DNA of 64,000 nt from Marinobacter oulmenensis (GTDB taxonomy: Bacteria > Pseudomonadota > Gammaproteobacteria > Pseudomonadales > Oleiphilaceae): positions 310,001 to 374,000 of the forward strand of contig NZ_JACHFE010000001.1 of NCBI RefSeq assembly GCF_014201735.1. Reading direction: 5' to 3'. Of the stretch, positions 48,377 through 56,907 are shown in pieces (the stretch's first letter is position 1; each line of letters starts with the position of its first letter). The translations under genes and the position numbers were made by a program. The notes under the pieces are model-generated. The model made no database searches, was not told the origin of the DNA, and saw nothing but the letters and a program-made list of their open reading frames with translations.

Positions 48377-49858
48377 ATGGCCGTTAGAAAGGCAGATGTA
48401 GTTCTGGTCGGAGGGGGCGTCATGAGCGCGACCCTCGGCATGATGCTCAGGCAACTGGACCCATCCCTGAATATCGTGATGGTCGAGCGTCTGGACCACG
48501 TTGCCCATGAAAGTACGGATGGATGGAACAACGCGGGTACCGGGCACGCCGGTTACTGTGAACTCAACTACACCCCGGAAACCGATGATGGCGACGTGAC
48601 CATCGACCGGGCGCTGAAAATCAACGCCCAGTTCGAGGTTTCCCTGCAGTTCTGGTCTTACCTGGTCGAGCAGGGCATCCTGCCGGAGCCCACCCAGTTC
48701 ATTAACCGCACCCCGCACCAGAGCTTTGTCTGGGGCGAAGACGGTGTGGCCTTCCTGAAGCGCCGCTGGGAGCGGCTCAAAGAGCATCACCTGTTCCAGG
48801 AGATGGAATACACCGAGAATCTGGACGATCTCGAAGAGTGGATGCCGCTGGTGGTTAACCATCGTGACCGCAGCGAGAAGGTGGCGGCGACCCGCATCAA
48901 GCATGGCGCGGATGTGGATTTCGGTTCGCTCACCCGCAATATGGTCCAGTGGCTGGAAACCCAGCCTAACTTCGAGCTGATGCTGAGCTCCCCGGTCACC
49001 TATCTGGACCAGAACTCGGATGGCAGTTGGGAAGTCCGGGTCAAGAACCAGAAAAGCGGCGAAAGCACCACCTTTGAAGCCGGTTTTGTGTTCCTCGGCG
49101 CGGGTGGTGGTGCGCTGCCCCTGCTGCAGAAATCCGGCATTGACGAAGCCCGTGGCTATGGTGGCTTCCCGGTCAGCGGTCAATGGCTGGTCTGCCAGAA
49201 GCCGGAAATCGTCAAACAGCACCATTCCAAGGTGTACGGCAAGGCGCCGATTGGTGCGCCGCCGATGTCGGTTCCGCACCTGGACACCCGTATCATCAAT
49301 GGCGAACCGGCCCTGCTGTTCGGGCCCTTCGCCGGGTTCACCACCCGCTTCCTGAAGCAGGGGTCCATCTTTGACCTGTTCGGTTCCGTTCGGGCCAACA
49401 ACCTGTTGCCGATGCTGTCGGTCAGTCGCCACAACATGGATCTGACCCGTTACCTGATCGGCGAAGTATTCCAGTCCCACAAGGACCGGGTGGATGCGCT
49501 GCGCAACTTCTTCCCGGATGCCCGCGAGGAAGACTGGACCCTGAAAATGGCCGGCCAGCGCGTGCAGATCATCAAGCAGAATCCGGAAGGCGGCGGCAAG
49601 CTGGAATTCGGAACCGAGATCGTGGCCGCGAAGGATGGCTCCCTGGCGGCTCTGCTGGGCGCTTCGCCAGGCGCTTCCACCGCCGCCAATGCCATGCTGG
49701 ACGTGATCGAGCGCTGCTTTGGGGACAAAATCAAGACCCCGGACTGGCAGTCCCGCATGAAGGAACTGGTGCCGTCCTACGGCGACTCCCTGGTGGACAA
49801 CGAAGAGCTGCTCAATACCGTTCGGGCGCGGACGCTCTCCACCCTCAAACTGGGTTGA
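48377..49858 (+). CDS. mqo: Malate:quinone oxidoreductase
   Basis: FAD-dependent peripheral membrane enzyme that oxidises malate to oxaloacetate and passes electrons to quinone, in place of or beside NAD malate dehydrogenase. At 493 aa it is full length, with the N-terminal fold VLVGGGVMSATLGMML, the STDGWNNAGTGHAGYCELNYT region split here as GWNNAGTGHAG and CELNYTPE, and LGASPGASTAANAML near the C terminus. It is monocistronic, with a strong terminator after it. Confidence 0.97.
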   Translation: MAVRKADVVLVGGGVMSATLGMMLRQLDPSLNIVMVERLDHVAHESTDGWNNAGTGHAGYCELNYTPETDDGDVTIDRALKINAQFEVSLQFWSYLVEQGILPEPTQFINRTPHQSFVWGEDGVAFLKRRWERLKEHHLFQEMEYTENLDDLEEWMPLVVNHRDRSEKVAATRIKHGADVDFGSLTRNMVQWLETQPNFELMLSSPVTYLDQNSDGSWEVRVKNQKSGESTTFEAGFVFLGAGGGALPLLQKSGIDEARGYGGFPVSGQWLVCQKPEIVKQHHSKVYGKAPIGAPPMSVPHLDTRIINGEPALLFGPFAGFTTRFLKQGSIFDLFGSVRANNLLPMLSVSRHNMDLTRYLIGEVFQSHKDRVDALRNFFPDAREEDWTLKMAGQRVQIIKQNPEGGGKLEFGTEIVAAKDGSLAALLGASPGASTAANAMLDVIERCFGDKIKTPDWQSRMKELVPSYGDSLVDNEELLNTVRARTLSTLKLG

Positions 49859-49881
49859 GCAGAAAATCCCCCAAGCTGTTG

Positions 49882-49916
49882 AAAAGGGCACTGCCGCAAG
49901 GCCAGTGCCCTTTTTT
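49882..49916 (+). terminator. Terminator of mqo
   Basis: AAGGGCACTG and CAGTGCCCTT form a 10-bp stem followed by TTTT. It isolates mqo from the three-gene cluster downstream. Confidence 0.93.
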
Positions 49917-50001
49917 ATGGCCATCTGTTAACTGGTCACCATTTGCGCTTTGACCGGCGGAGGTCCAAGGTAAAGGGGTATCCCTTGAAAGGAGATCTGC
50001 C

Positions 50002-51234
50002 GTGTCCGAGCAAAATTATGACCCTGAAAAGGGCTATGTTGCCCTGCTGGGGTGGAGTCTCAATGCCGTTGAGGCTGCAGACAGTTTCAACCGCCGTTAC
50101 GTGGTGGTGGCGCCCGACTGGGCCCAGGAATACTGCGAAAAGCACGACATTCCCTATGTCCCCTGGAACTTTGAAAGGCTGAATGACCGCTCTGTGGAAA
50201 TCGCCCAGACCCTGAAAGAAATGGGCGTGGATGTGGCGATTCCGCTGTTCGAGGAGACGGTGGAATGGGCCGGTGCCATTAACTCGGTGCTGCTGAATAA
50301 TCCCCGCCTGCTGGGCCAGGCCATGCTGTTGAGGGACAAGGCGCTGATGAAACGCCGGGCGCAGCTTGGTGGTATCCGCGTGGGGATCTTTGAAGAGGCC
50401 CATGACCGTGAGGATGTTATCCGCTTCCTCAAACGGGTGAATCAGACCCTGCTCAAGCTCGATGGCGACCCCAACGATCCGATCCACCTGAAGGCCTTTG
50501 ATAAAGCCGGCTGCCTTGGGCACCGGGTCATCCGGACACCGGATGAGGTGGATACCATCCCGGAAGAAGAGTTCCCGGTCTTGATGGAATCCCACCTGGA
50601 TGGCTGGGAGTTCGCGGTGGAAGCCTGGATTCACGATGGCAAGATCCGGTTTCTGAACATTTCCGAGTACGTCACCCTGGGTTATTCGGTGTTCGTGCCA
50701 GCGACCCCGGACCTTGAGAAATACCGCGCCCAGATCACCAATGAAATCGAGAAGCTGATCAAGACCTTCGACATCGATTTCGGTTTTGTGCACCCCGAGT
50801 ACTTCGTTACCAGTGACGGCACCATGTATTTCGGCGAAGTGGCCTACCGCCCGCCGGGCTTCAAGGTGTTCGAGCTGCTGGAACGGGCCTATGGCTTCAA
50901 CGCCTATCAGGGGCTGATCCTGGCCTTTGACCCGAAAACCACCGAAGAGGAAATTACCGGGTTCTTCCCGAAAGAAGTGGTGGACGCCAAGGGCTATGCC
51001 GGTTGCTTTGGTGTCTATCCGAGACGACGCGTGGTCAGCCATCTGGAGATGCCAGAGGAAACCGAGAACCACCCCTATTTCGACTTCCACGAGCTGACGC
51101 CGCCGCTGGAAGAAACGGTGACCAAACGCACTGCGTTCGGGACGCACTGGGGGCTGGTGTACTTCTACGGGGATGATCCCTATGTGATGCGGGATCTCCT
51201 CAAGCACCAGGAAGACCTGGATTTCTATGTATAA
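50002..51234 (+). CDS. ATP-grasp domain protein, putative carboxylate-amine ligase
   Basis: Predicted to join a carboxylate to an amine with ATP, by family; substrates unknown. The 410-aa protein starts with GTG after GGAGATCTGCC. Residues about 11-100 form a pre-ATP-grasp domain (YVALLGWSLNAVEAA), and about 105-300 the ATP-grasp domain, with PVLMESHLDGWEFAVEAW as the ATP-binding strand and likely metal acids Glu266 (VHPEYF) and Glu279 (FGEVAYRPPG). Where most relatives have E-x-N-x-R, this protein reads EVAYR, so the metal-binding Asn is replaced by Ala281. The first gene of a cluster with the 679-aa protein and the ThDP enzyme. Resembles carnosine-synthase/BacD-type ligases only at fold level. 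Confidence 0.8.
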   Translation: MSEQNYDPEKGYVALLGWSLNAVEAADSFNRRYVVVAPDWAQEYCEKHDIPYVPWNFERLNDRSVEIAQTLKEMGVDVAIPLFEETVEWAGAINSVLLNNPRLLGQAMLLRDKALMKRRAQLGGIRVGIFEEAHDREDVIRFLKRVNQTLLKLDGDPNDPIHLKAFDKAGCLGHRVIRTPDEVDTIPEEEFPVLMESHLDGWEFAVEAWIHDGKIRFLNISEYVTLGYSVFVPATPDLEKYRAQITNEIEKLIKTFDIDFGFVHPEYFVTSDGTMYFGEVAYRPPGFKVFELLERAYGFNAYQGLILAFDPKTTEEEITGFFPKEVVDAKGYAGCFGVYPRRRVVSHLEMPEETENHPYFDFHELTPPLEETVTKRTAFGTHWGLVYFYGDDPYVMRDLLKHQEDLDFYV

Positions 51235-51284
51235 TCATCGAACGCACCCATAACGAGGCTCAGACGAGCCCCAAGGACCCGTGT

Positions 51285-53324
51285 TTGAGTGATCAGGCAT
51301 CAGAGAACCAGCCGTCGGCTGTCAGCATTGAACAGCTGACCGACAAACTGGACCAGGCGATTGAGGCCTTCGAGCAGAGCCGTTCCTTTGCCAGGACCGG
51401 TAAGCTCCAGAGGCTGCTGGACATCGTCAGGCGTGTGCTGATGCAGCCGGGCGGCTTCGACGCAGTGGCCGTACGATCCGAGCGCCTGGATACCGCCGGG
51501 GTGTTTGAGGGCACGGACTGGGCCGATCCGGCCATCCTGTTGCCGTCACTTACCCCGCTGTCACTGCAGAGCCCGGTCACCGAAACCGTGGTGGTCGAGG
51601 CGCTCAGTGAGCTGCGGCTGCTGTCGATTGTCCAGGGCCATTACCTGCATCCGTCATTTTCTGCCGAGCAGGCCCGCAATTATCTGACCCAGGTACTGGC
51701 GATCAACCTGGGGTTACTGTTCGGTATGGCTGGCGAAGCGGAAAGGCAACAGGGGCGGCTCGCCCGGGTCAGTGAGGGGCTGGTGCAGTACATTGCCAGC
51801 CACGTGGGCTACGAGCAGGTGATTGACAGTCTGATTGAGGAGATCTGGCGCATTCTGGAGCAGCGCCCGATACAGGTCAGCCCGGTGCGCAAGATGATCA
51901 CCCAGATCGCCATGTGCCGGGCTGATCCGGGCACAGACCTGGGGGGTGCCGGGCTGGGCGCGGACCGCCTGATTTCCAGCCTGTACGGTCCCACCCGGGC
52001 GTGCAGTGAAGACCCGGGGATTCCGGTCTACCTGCAACGGCTGGAAGCCATGGACACATCCTCCCTGCACAATGAAGCCACCGGCTTTGCCCGTTCGATG
52101 CACGATACCGGCCTGGTGTCGCCCTATCATGCGGCGTTCATCCGGTTCGTGCTGGAAGGTCAGGATTCCCTGCTGACCGAAGCTCTGGGGCTATCCAGTA
52201 CCGGCCGCGACTGTCTGCTGTGCTACCGTCAGTTGGTGTACACCCTGCTGGCGGAAGCGGTGTTCCCGGAAACCTGTCAGGCCATCTACGGCCTGGCTCT
52301 GTTGCTGGAGCGGGGCATCCTCTATCAGCCGCCGGTGGCCCCGGCCCTGTGGCGGCAGGTGCGCCTGCCGCTTTGCGCCCAGGCCCGGGAACGGCTGGAG
52401 CTGGCCTATGGCTATCAGCCGGCGCCCTCGGCCTGGCTGCTGCAGGGGGTGCTGAACATGCTTGGCCAGCCGCTGGGCGTGGGGCAGGGCAACAACCCCA
52501 CCTGCCAGTCCGCCCGCGCCCTGTCCATGTGGGCCTACAATGACCCGGACTTCTTGTTGCAGATGGTGGCCTGGGCCGGGCGTGACAATGAGATTGTCAT
52601 GCACTTTGAAGGGCAGCCGGTGTCGTCGGCCACCAGCGCCGGCGGTGTGGCATCCGAAGTGACCCTGGACCTGGATCCGGTGTCGCTGGTGGTGGTGCCG
52701 CATCTGGATCGCATCTATGCCGAAATGGGGCGTCTGTGTGTGGGCCGTGAGGGCGACCCCCACCGGTGGGTCAACCCGGAGTTCCATGGCTGGTCGTCCG
52801 GCCGGGGGTTTGCCATCAATGTGGATGTGGCCACCGGCCAACTGGTGGACCTCGAAGGCTTTATCCGCCATTTCTATGCCAGCTACCACCCGTATTACAA
52901 CGGCAACCAGCCGCTGATCCATCCCCAGCCGGCCGGCATTGCGGTGACTGACAGCGCCGCCCGCTTTATCGGCTGGCATGCCATTACCATCCTGCGCGCC
53001 GGCCTCGACCCGGAAGGCATCATGCGGGTCTATTTCTTCAACCCGAACAATGACAGTGGCCAGAACTGGGGTAATGGCGTTACTGTCAGTACCTCGGGCC
53101 ATGGTGAGCGTTTTGGCGAATCGTCACTGCCGTTTGAGCAGTTCACCTCCCGGCTTTATATCTACCACTTCGACCCGCTTGAACGTGGCGAGCCGGCGGC
53201 CGTGGAGCAGGCAGAGCTTGACCGGGTGATTGAAGGCATCAGCACAAGCTGGGGCAAGACCCGCATCGCTGCCGATACGCTCCAGGCCGAACCGGCGAGC
53301 AGTCAGGGGCGCGCGTCGGACTGA
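51285..53324 (+). CDS. Unknown protein with a papain-like Cys-His-Asn arrangement
   Basis: I do not recognise a named family. The 679-aa protein starts with TTG after AAGGA; no ATG exists before residue 53. It has no signal peptide or membrane span, so it should be cytoplasmic. The N-terminal 390 residues are mostly helical. The C-terminal part has the order and spacing of a papain-fold enzyme: Cys407 in GQGNNPTCQSAR, at a helix start; His565 in FIGWHAITIL, at a strand start; and Asn586 or Asn588 in VYFFNPNNDSGQNWGNG, like the Asn-x-Trp segment of papains. Also conserved-looking is NPEFHGWSSGRGFAINVD. It could be a peptidase, a transpeptidase/acyltransferase or a ligase partner. It lies 50 bases after the ATP-grasp gene and 14 before the ThDP gene. 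Confidence 0.75.
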   Translation: MSDQASENQPSAVSIEQLTDKLDQAIEAFEQSRSFARTGKLQRLLDIVRRVLMQPGGFDAVAVRSERLDTAGVFEGTDWADPAILLPSLTPLSLQSPVTETVVVEALSELRLLSIVQGHYLHPSFSAEQARNYLTQVLAINLGLLFGMAGEAERQQGRLARVSEGLVQYIASHVGYEQVIDSLIEEIWRILEQRPIQVSPVRKMITQIAMCRADPGTDLGGAGLGADRLISSLYGPTRACSEDPGIPVYLQRLEAMDTSSLHNEATGFARSMHDTGLVSPYHAAFIRFVLEGQDSLLTEALGLSSTGRDCLLCYRQLVYTLLAEAVFPETCQAIYGLALLLERGILYQPPVAPALWRQVRLPLCAQARERLELAYGYQPAPSAWLLQGVLNMLGQPLGVGQGNNPTCQSARALSMWAYNDPDFLLQMVAWAGRDNEIVMHFEGQPVSSATSAGGVASEVTLDLDPVSLVVVPHLDRIYAEMGRLCVGREGDPHRWVNPEFHGWSSGRGFAINVDVATGQLVDLEGFIRHFYASYHPYYNGNQPLIHPQPAGIAVTDSAARFIGWHAITILRAGLDPEGIMRVYFFNPNNDSGQNWGNGVTVSTSGHGERFGESSLPFEQFTSRLYIYHFDPLERGEPAAVEQAELDRVIEGISTSWGKTRIAADTLQAEPASSQGRASD

Positions 53325-53338
53325 TCAGAGGAGTTGTT

Positions 53339-55012
53339 ATGAGCGAAGCCCAGCCGCAGGTTCACAACGGCGCGGAGCTTTTTGTCCGGGCACTGGAAAA
53401 CGAAGGCGTACAGTATATTTTTGCGGTGCCCGGGGAAGAGAACCTGGCGTTTCTGGAGGCCCTTCGCAATTCCAGCATTCAGCTGGTGATCAATCGCCAC
53501 GAGCAGGCAGCCGGTTTTATGGCTGCCACCTATGGCCGACTGACCGGCAAAGTGGGTGTCTGCCTCTCAACCCTGGGCCCTGGCGCCACCAATCTGGTCA
53601 CGGCTGCGGCCTATGCTCAACTGGGTGGCATGCCGATGATGATGATCTCCGGGCAGAAGCCCATCAAATCCTCCAAGCAGGGGTTGTTCCAGATTCTCGA
53701 TGTGGTGGACCTGATGCGGCCACTCACCAAGTTCACCCGGCAGATCAGCAACGCCAACACCATACCGGCGAAGTTGCGGGAAGCCTTCCGTCTGGCTTCC
53801 GAGGAGCGGCCGGGTGCTGTGCATCTGGAACTGCCTGAAGACATCGCCGATGAGGAGCCCGAGGCGGACGCCCATATCTTCACCCCCAGTGATGCCCGGC
53901 GCCCCACGGCCAGCAGCAAAAGCCTGGAAATGGCCTGCGACATGCTTCGCAAGGCGCGCCATCCACTGCTGATGATCGGGGCTGGCGCCAATCGCAAGCG
54001 GGTCTCCAAAGCGCTGCTGCGACTGGTGGATGTCACCGGTGTCCCGTTTTTCACCACCCAGATGGGCAAAGGCGTTATTGACGAACGGCATCCCTGCTAT
54101 ATCGGCAACGCGGCGCTTTCGGCCGGTGATTTTGTGCACTGCGCCATCGACCGCGCCGACCTGGTGATCAATGTGGGTCATGACGTGGTGGAAAAACCGC
54201 CGTTCTTCATGACGCCGGGTGGCAAGAAGGTCATTCACATCAACTTCAGTGGCGCCGATGTGGACCCGGTGTACTTCCCGCACCATGAGGTGGTGGGGGA
54301 CATCGCCAACAGCGTGGAATATCTGGCGGATAACTGCGGCCAGTGTGCCAACCACGATTTTGCCGGCTTGATGGAAGTAAAGCAGGCCGCGGACCATCAT
54401 CTCGAGTCACGGGCTGATGACGACCGCTTCCCGGTGATCCCCCAGCGGATTGTCCGCGACGTTCGCCGGGTGATGCCGGAAGACGGCATCATCGCTCTCG
54501 ACAATGGCATGTACAAACTCTGGTTTGCCCGCAATTACCGGGCTTACGACAACAATACCGTACTGCTCGATAACGCCCTGGCTTCCATGGGGGCCGGCCT
54601 GCCCAGTGGCATGATGGCGGCGATGCTGTATCCGCAGCTCAAGGTCATGTCGATCTGCGGTGATGGCGGCTTCATGATGAACAGTCAGGAGCTGGAAACC
54701 GCCGTGCGCCTGGAGCTGGATCTGGTGGTGTTGATCATCAACGACAGTGCCTATGGCATGATCAAGTGGAAGCAGGGTCAGGAAGGCTATCCCGATTTCG
54801 GGCTGGACTACCGCAACCCGGACTTTGTCACCTACGCCCAGTCCTACGGCGCCACCGGCCACCGGGTGACCGGCACCGGGGACCTGGAGTCAACGCTCCG
54901 GAAGGCTCTGGATGCCGGAGGTGTGCATCTGGTGGAGGTGCCGGTGGACTACAGTGAAAATCACCGGGTGTTTGATGAAGAGCTGGCGGAGCTGACCTGC
55001 CGGCTTCAGTGA
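53339..55012 (+). CDS. Acetolactate synthase-like ThDP-dependent enzyme
   Basis: Thiamine-diphosphate enzyme of the acetolactate synthase large-subunit/AlsS family. It has 557 aa, full length. The activating Glu is in INRHEQAAGFMAATYGR, the FAD/central domain spans about 190-330, and the ThDP motif is GDGGFMMNSQELETA followed by INDSAYGMIKW. No regulatory small subunit (IlvN/IlvH) is next to it, so it is more like catabolic or specialised enzymes than the isoleucine/valine enzyme. AGGAG precedes the ATG, and it is the third gene of the cluster with the ATP-grasp and papain-like proteins. The real substrate may be another 2-oxo acid. Confidence 0.85.
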   Translation: MSEAQPQVHNGAELFVRALENEGVQYIFAVPGEENLAFLEALRNSSIQLVINRHEQAAGFMAATYGRLTGKVGVCLSTLGPGATNLVTAAAYAQLGGMPMMMISGQKPIKSSKQGLFQILDVVDLMRPLTKFTRQISNANTIPAKLREAFRLASEERPGAVHLELPEDIADEEPEADAHIFTPSDARRPTASSKSLEMACDMLRKARHPLLMIGAGANRKRVSKALLRLVDVTGVPFFTTQMGKGVIDERHPCYIGNAALSAGDFVHCAIDRADLVINVGHDVVEKPPFFMTPGGKKVIHINFSGADVDPVYFPHHEVVGDIANSVEYLADNCGQCANHDFAGLMEVKQAADHHLESRADDDRFPVIPQRIVRDVRRVMPEDGIIALDNGMYKLWFARNYRAYDNNTVLLDNALASMGAGLPSGMMAAMLYPQLKVMSICGDGGFMMNSQELETAVRLELDLVVLIINDSAYGMIKWKQGQEGYPDFGLDYRNPDFVTYAQSYGATGHRVTGTGDLESTLRKALDAGGVHLVEVPVDYSENHRVFDEELAELTCRLQ

Positions 55013-55025
55013 TCCCCGGGGCGGG

Positions 55026-55919
55026 TTACGACTGATGCCCGCCCTGGGCGCCCCGCAGCATGGCGTGCAGAAGCTCGTTGGCGTCGAACTTGGTCAGCGC
55101 CTCGTTGGCGCCGACCTGGTTGGCGTAGCTCAGGCTCATCTCACTGTTCAGTGAGGTATGCAGGATGATGTAGGGCTGGGGCAGGGCGTTGTCGTCACGC
55201 ACGTTGAAGGCCAGTTCATAGCCGTCAAGACCGGGCATTTCGATGTCGCTCACCAGGATGTTGATAGGCCGGCCCTTGCGGTTTTCATCCAGCAATACCT
55301 GCATGGCTTCGTTGCCATTGCTGGTCACGTGGTAGGTGATGTCCTTGCTGTCGAGGACATCGCTCAGCTGTTTGCGTGCCACCACGGAGTCATCCACCAG
55401 CAGGATATTCAGTTCTTTGAGGGTTTCCCCTTCCACATCGGTCAGCATGACTTCCTGGGCGTCCAGAGATTCCGGATACACCCGGGCAATCAGCAGTTCC
55501 ACATCCAGCAACTGAATGATCTCGTCGTCGGTTTCCAGCAGGCCGGTGATGAAGGCGTTACTGCCAAGGGCCTTGGGCGGTGGCATCACGCTCTTCCAGT
55601 CGGTTTCGACAATGCGGTTGACGCTGCGCACCGCAAACCCGATTTCCTTGCGCTGGATGTCGGTAATAATGATCGAGCCTTGTTCCAGCTCCTCCTGGGT
55701 CATTGGCGGGTAGCCGACAGCCGCTGCCATGTCGATCACCGGGACGGCCGAACCCCGGAACGTCGCGGTGCCAATCACCGCCCGGTGGCTCTGGGGCAGG
55801 TGCGTCAGGCGCTGAAATGGAAGGATCTCCCGGATTTTCAGGGTGCCCAGGCCGAACAGCCGCGATCCGGACAACCGGAATAACAGGAGCTTCTGGGTCT
55901 GTTTCGCTTTGCTCGACAT
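55026..55919 (-). CDS. Chemotaxis coupling/receiver protein CheV
   Basis: Couples chemoreceptors to CheA and can be phosphorylated. In its 297 aa an N-terminal CheW domain (about 8-160, with LLFRLSGSRLFGLGTLKIRE) is followed by a receiver domain (about 170-290) containing LLVDDSVVARKQL, the phospho-acceptor Asp in VSDIEMPGLDG and the switch region LHTSLNSE. It is a stand-alone gene convergent with the ThDP enzyme; a promoter lies upstream. Confidence 0.93.
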   Translation of the reverse strand: MSSKAKQTQKLLLFRLSGSRLFGLGTLKIREILPFQRLTHLPQSHRAVIGTATFRGSAVPVIDMAAAVGYPPMTQEELEQGSIIITDIQRKEIGFAVRSVNRIVETDWKSVMPPPKALGSNAFITGLLETDDEIIQLLDVELLIARVYPESLDAQEVMLTDVEGETLKELNILLVDDSVVARKQLSDVLDSKDITYHVTSNGNEAMQVLLDENRKGRPINILVSDIEMPGLDGYELAFNVRDDNALPQPYIILHTSLNSEMSLSYANQVGANEALTKFDANELLHAMLRGAQGGHQS

Positions 55920-56023
55920 AGACTTATCCTTTCAGGAACAACGGTGCCGCAATGGTGCCCGGTTGACTGGCCGCGATCAGGGCAGCGACCACACAGGGCA
56001 GTTCGGTATGTTGACAGCCTTTT

Positions 56024-56052
56024 ATAGTAGCCGCTTTGCGGGGGTTCTTGAA
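56024..56052 (-). promoter_or_regulatory. Predicted sigma-70 promoter of cheV
   Basis: On the minus strand TTCAAG (56052-56047) and TACTAT (56029-56024) have a 17-base spacer. A transcript from here would have a leader of roughly 100 bases. Confidence 0.45.
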
Positions 56053-56062
56053 AGGTGGGGCC

Positions 56063-56659
56063 TCACCAGGGCGAATTCGCGGCGATAAACCAGGCGGTTC
56101 CCGCCGTTGAAGCCATGGCGATCAGGGCCAGCAGTCCGTCCCGGGCGACGATCGCCAGGCCGAACGCCATCAGTGCCAGGCCGCCGCCGTTGGCACTGAA
56201 TGGAATCAGCTCCATCAGTGGCATGGCCAGTGCGACGAGCATGCAGATGAGCGCCATCACATACTGACCCGGGCCGCGGACCAGCCAGCACAGGCGTGCT
56301 CCGGTCCAGCGGTCCATGAACCGGGCCGGCTTGTCCATCCACTCCAGTCCCTTGACCAGTTTGCCCCGGGAGATTTTCCGGTTCGAAAGCTTGGAAGGAA
56401 TCCAGATGTTGTTGCGCTGGAACATGAGCTGGCCCAGCGTCAGCAGAACCAGCAGGCCCAGCAGCGTGGGCACGCCGGGGATGTCGCCAATCAACGGGGC
56501 CAGGGTGATCAGCCCCGCCACCAGCACCACCGGCCCGAAGGAGCGTTCGCCCACCGCGCACAGCACATCGCCCACGGACACCTGCTCCATGCCGTCCGTT
56601 CGGTCACGGATGCGGGTCAGCAATTCCTCAAAACTTTGTGGATCGTTGGGCTGATTCAT
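56063..56659 (-). CDS. ExoD family inner-membrane protein
   Basis: A 198-aa protein of the exopolysaccharide synthesis ExoD family, function poorly defined. The N terminus (SFEELLTRIRDR, then VSVGDVLCAVGERSFGPVVL) is followed by about five hydrophobic segments, with the family's LIPLIGDIPGVPT-like stretch seen here as LAPLIGDIPGVPT. The name comes from a Rhizobium exopolysaccharide mutant; a polysaccharide role here is not supported by the neighbours. Confidence 0.87.
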   Translation of the reverse strand: MNQPNDPQSFEELLTRIRDRTDGMEQVSVGDVLCAVGERSFGPVVLVAGLITLAPLIGDIPGVPTLLGLLVLLTLGQLMFQRNNIWIPSKLSNRKISRGKLVKGLEWMDKPARFMDRWTGARLCWLVRGPGQYVMALICMLVALAMPLMELIPFSANGGGLALMAFGLAIVARDGLLALIAMASTAGTAWFIAANSPW

Positions 56660-56907
56660 TGTGTGCCTATGGGCCTGAGAGTCAGATTATTCCACCACTT
56701 TAACGTGAACAGGCTGCAACTTCATGAAAGAGGGGTGAAATGGGGGTAACGAAGTCGGGTGCTGATCCGCGTTCCAGGGAATGGGCTTGGAGCCCAATGT
56801 ATGTAAAGATTCGCCGGTGCGGCTATCAGTTTGCGGTACTTTCCTGCCAGGTTGCGTATTTGCGCCCATGAGCAGGCCGACTCCGGATTTTCCAGCTTGG
56901 GTGAACT

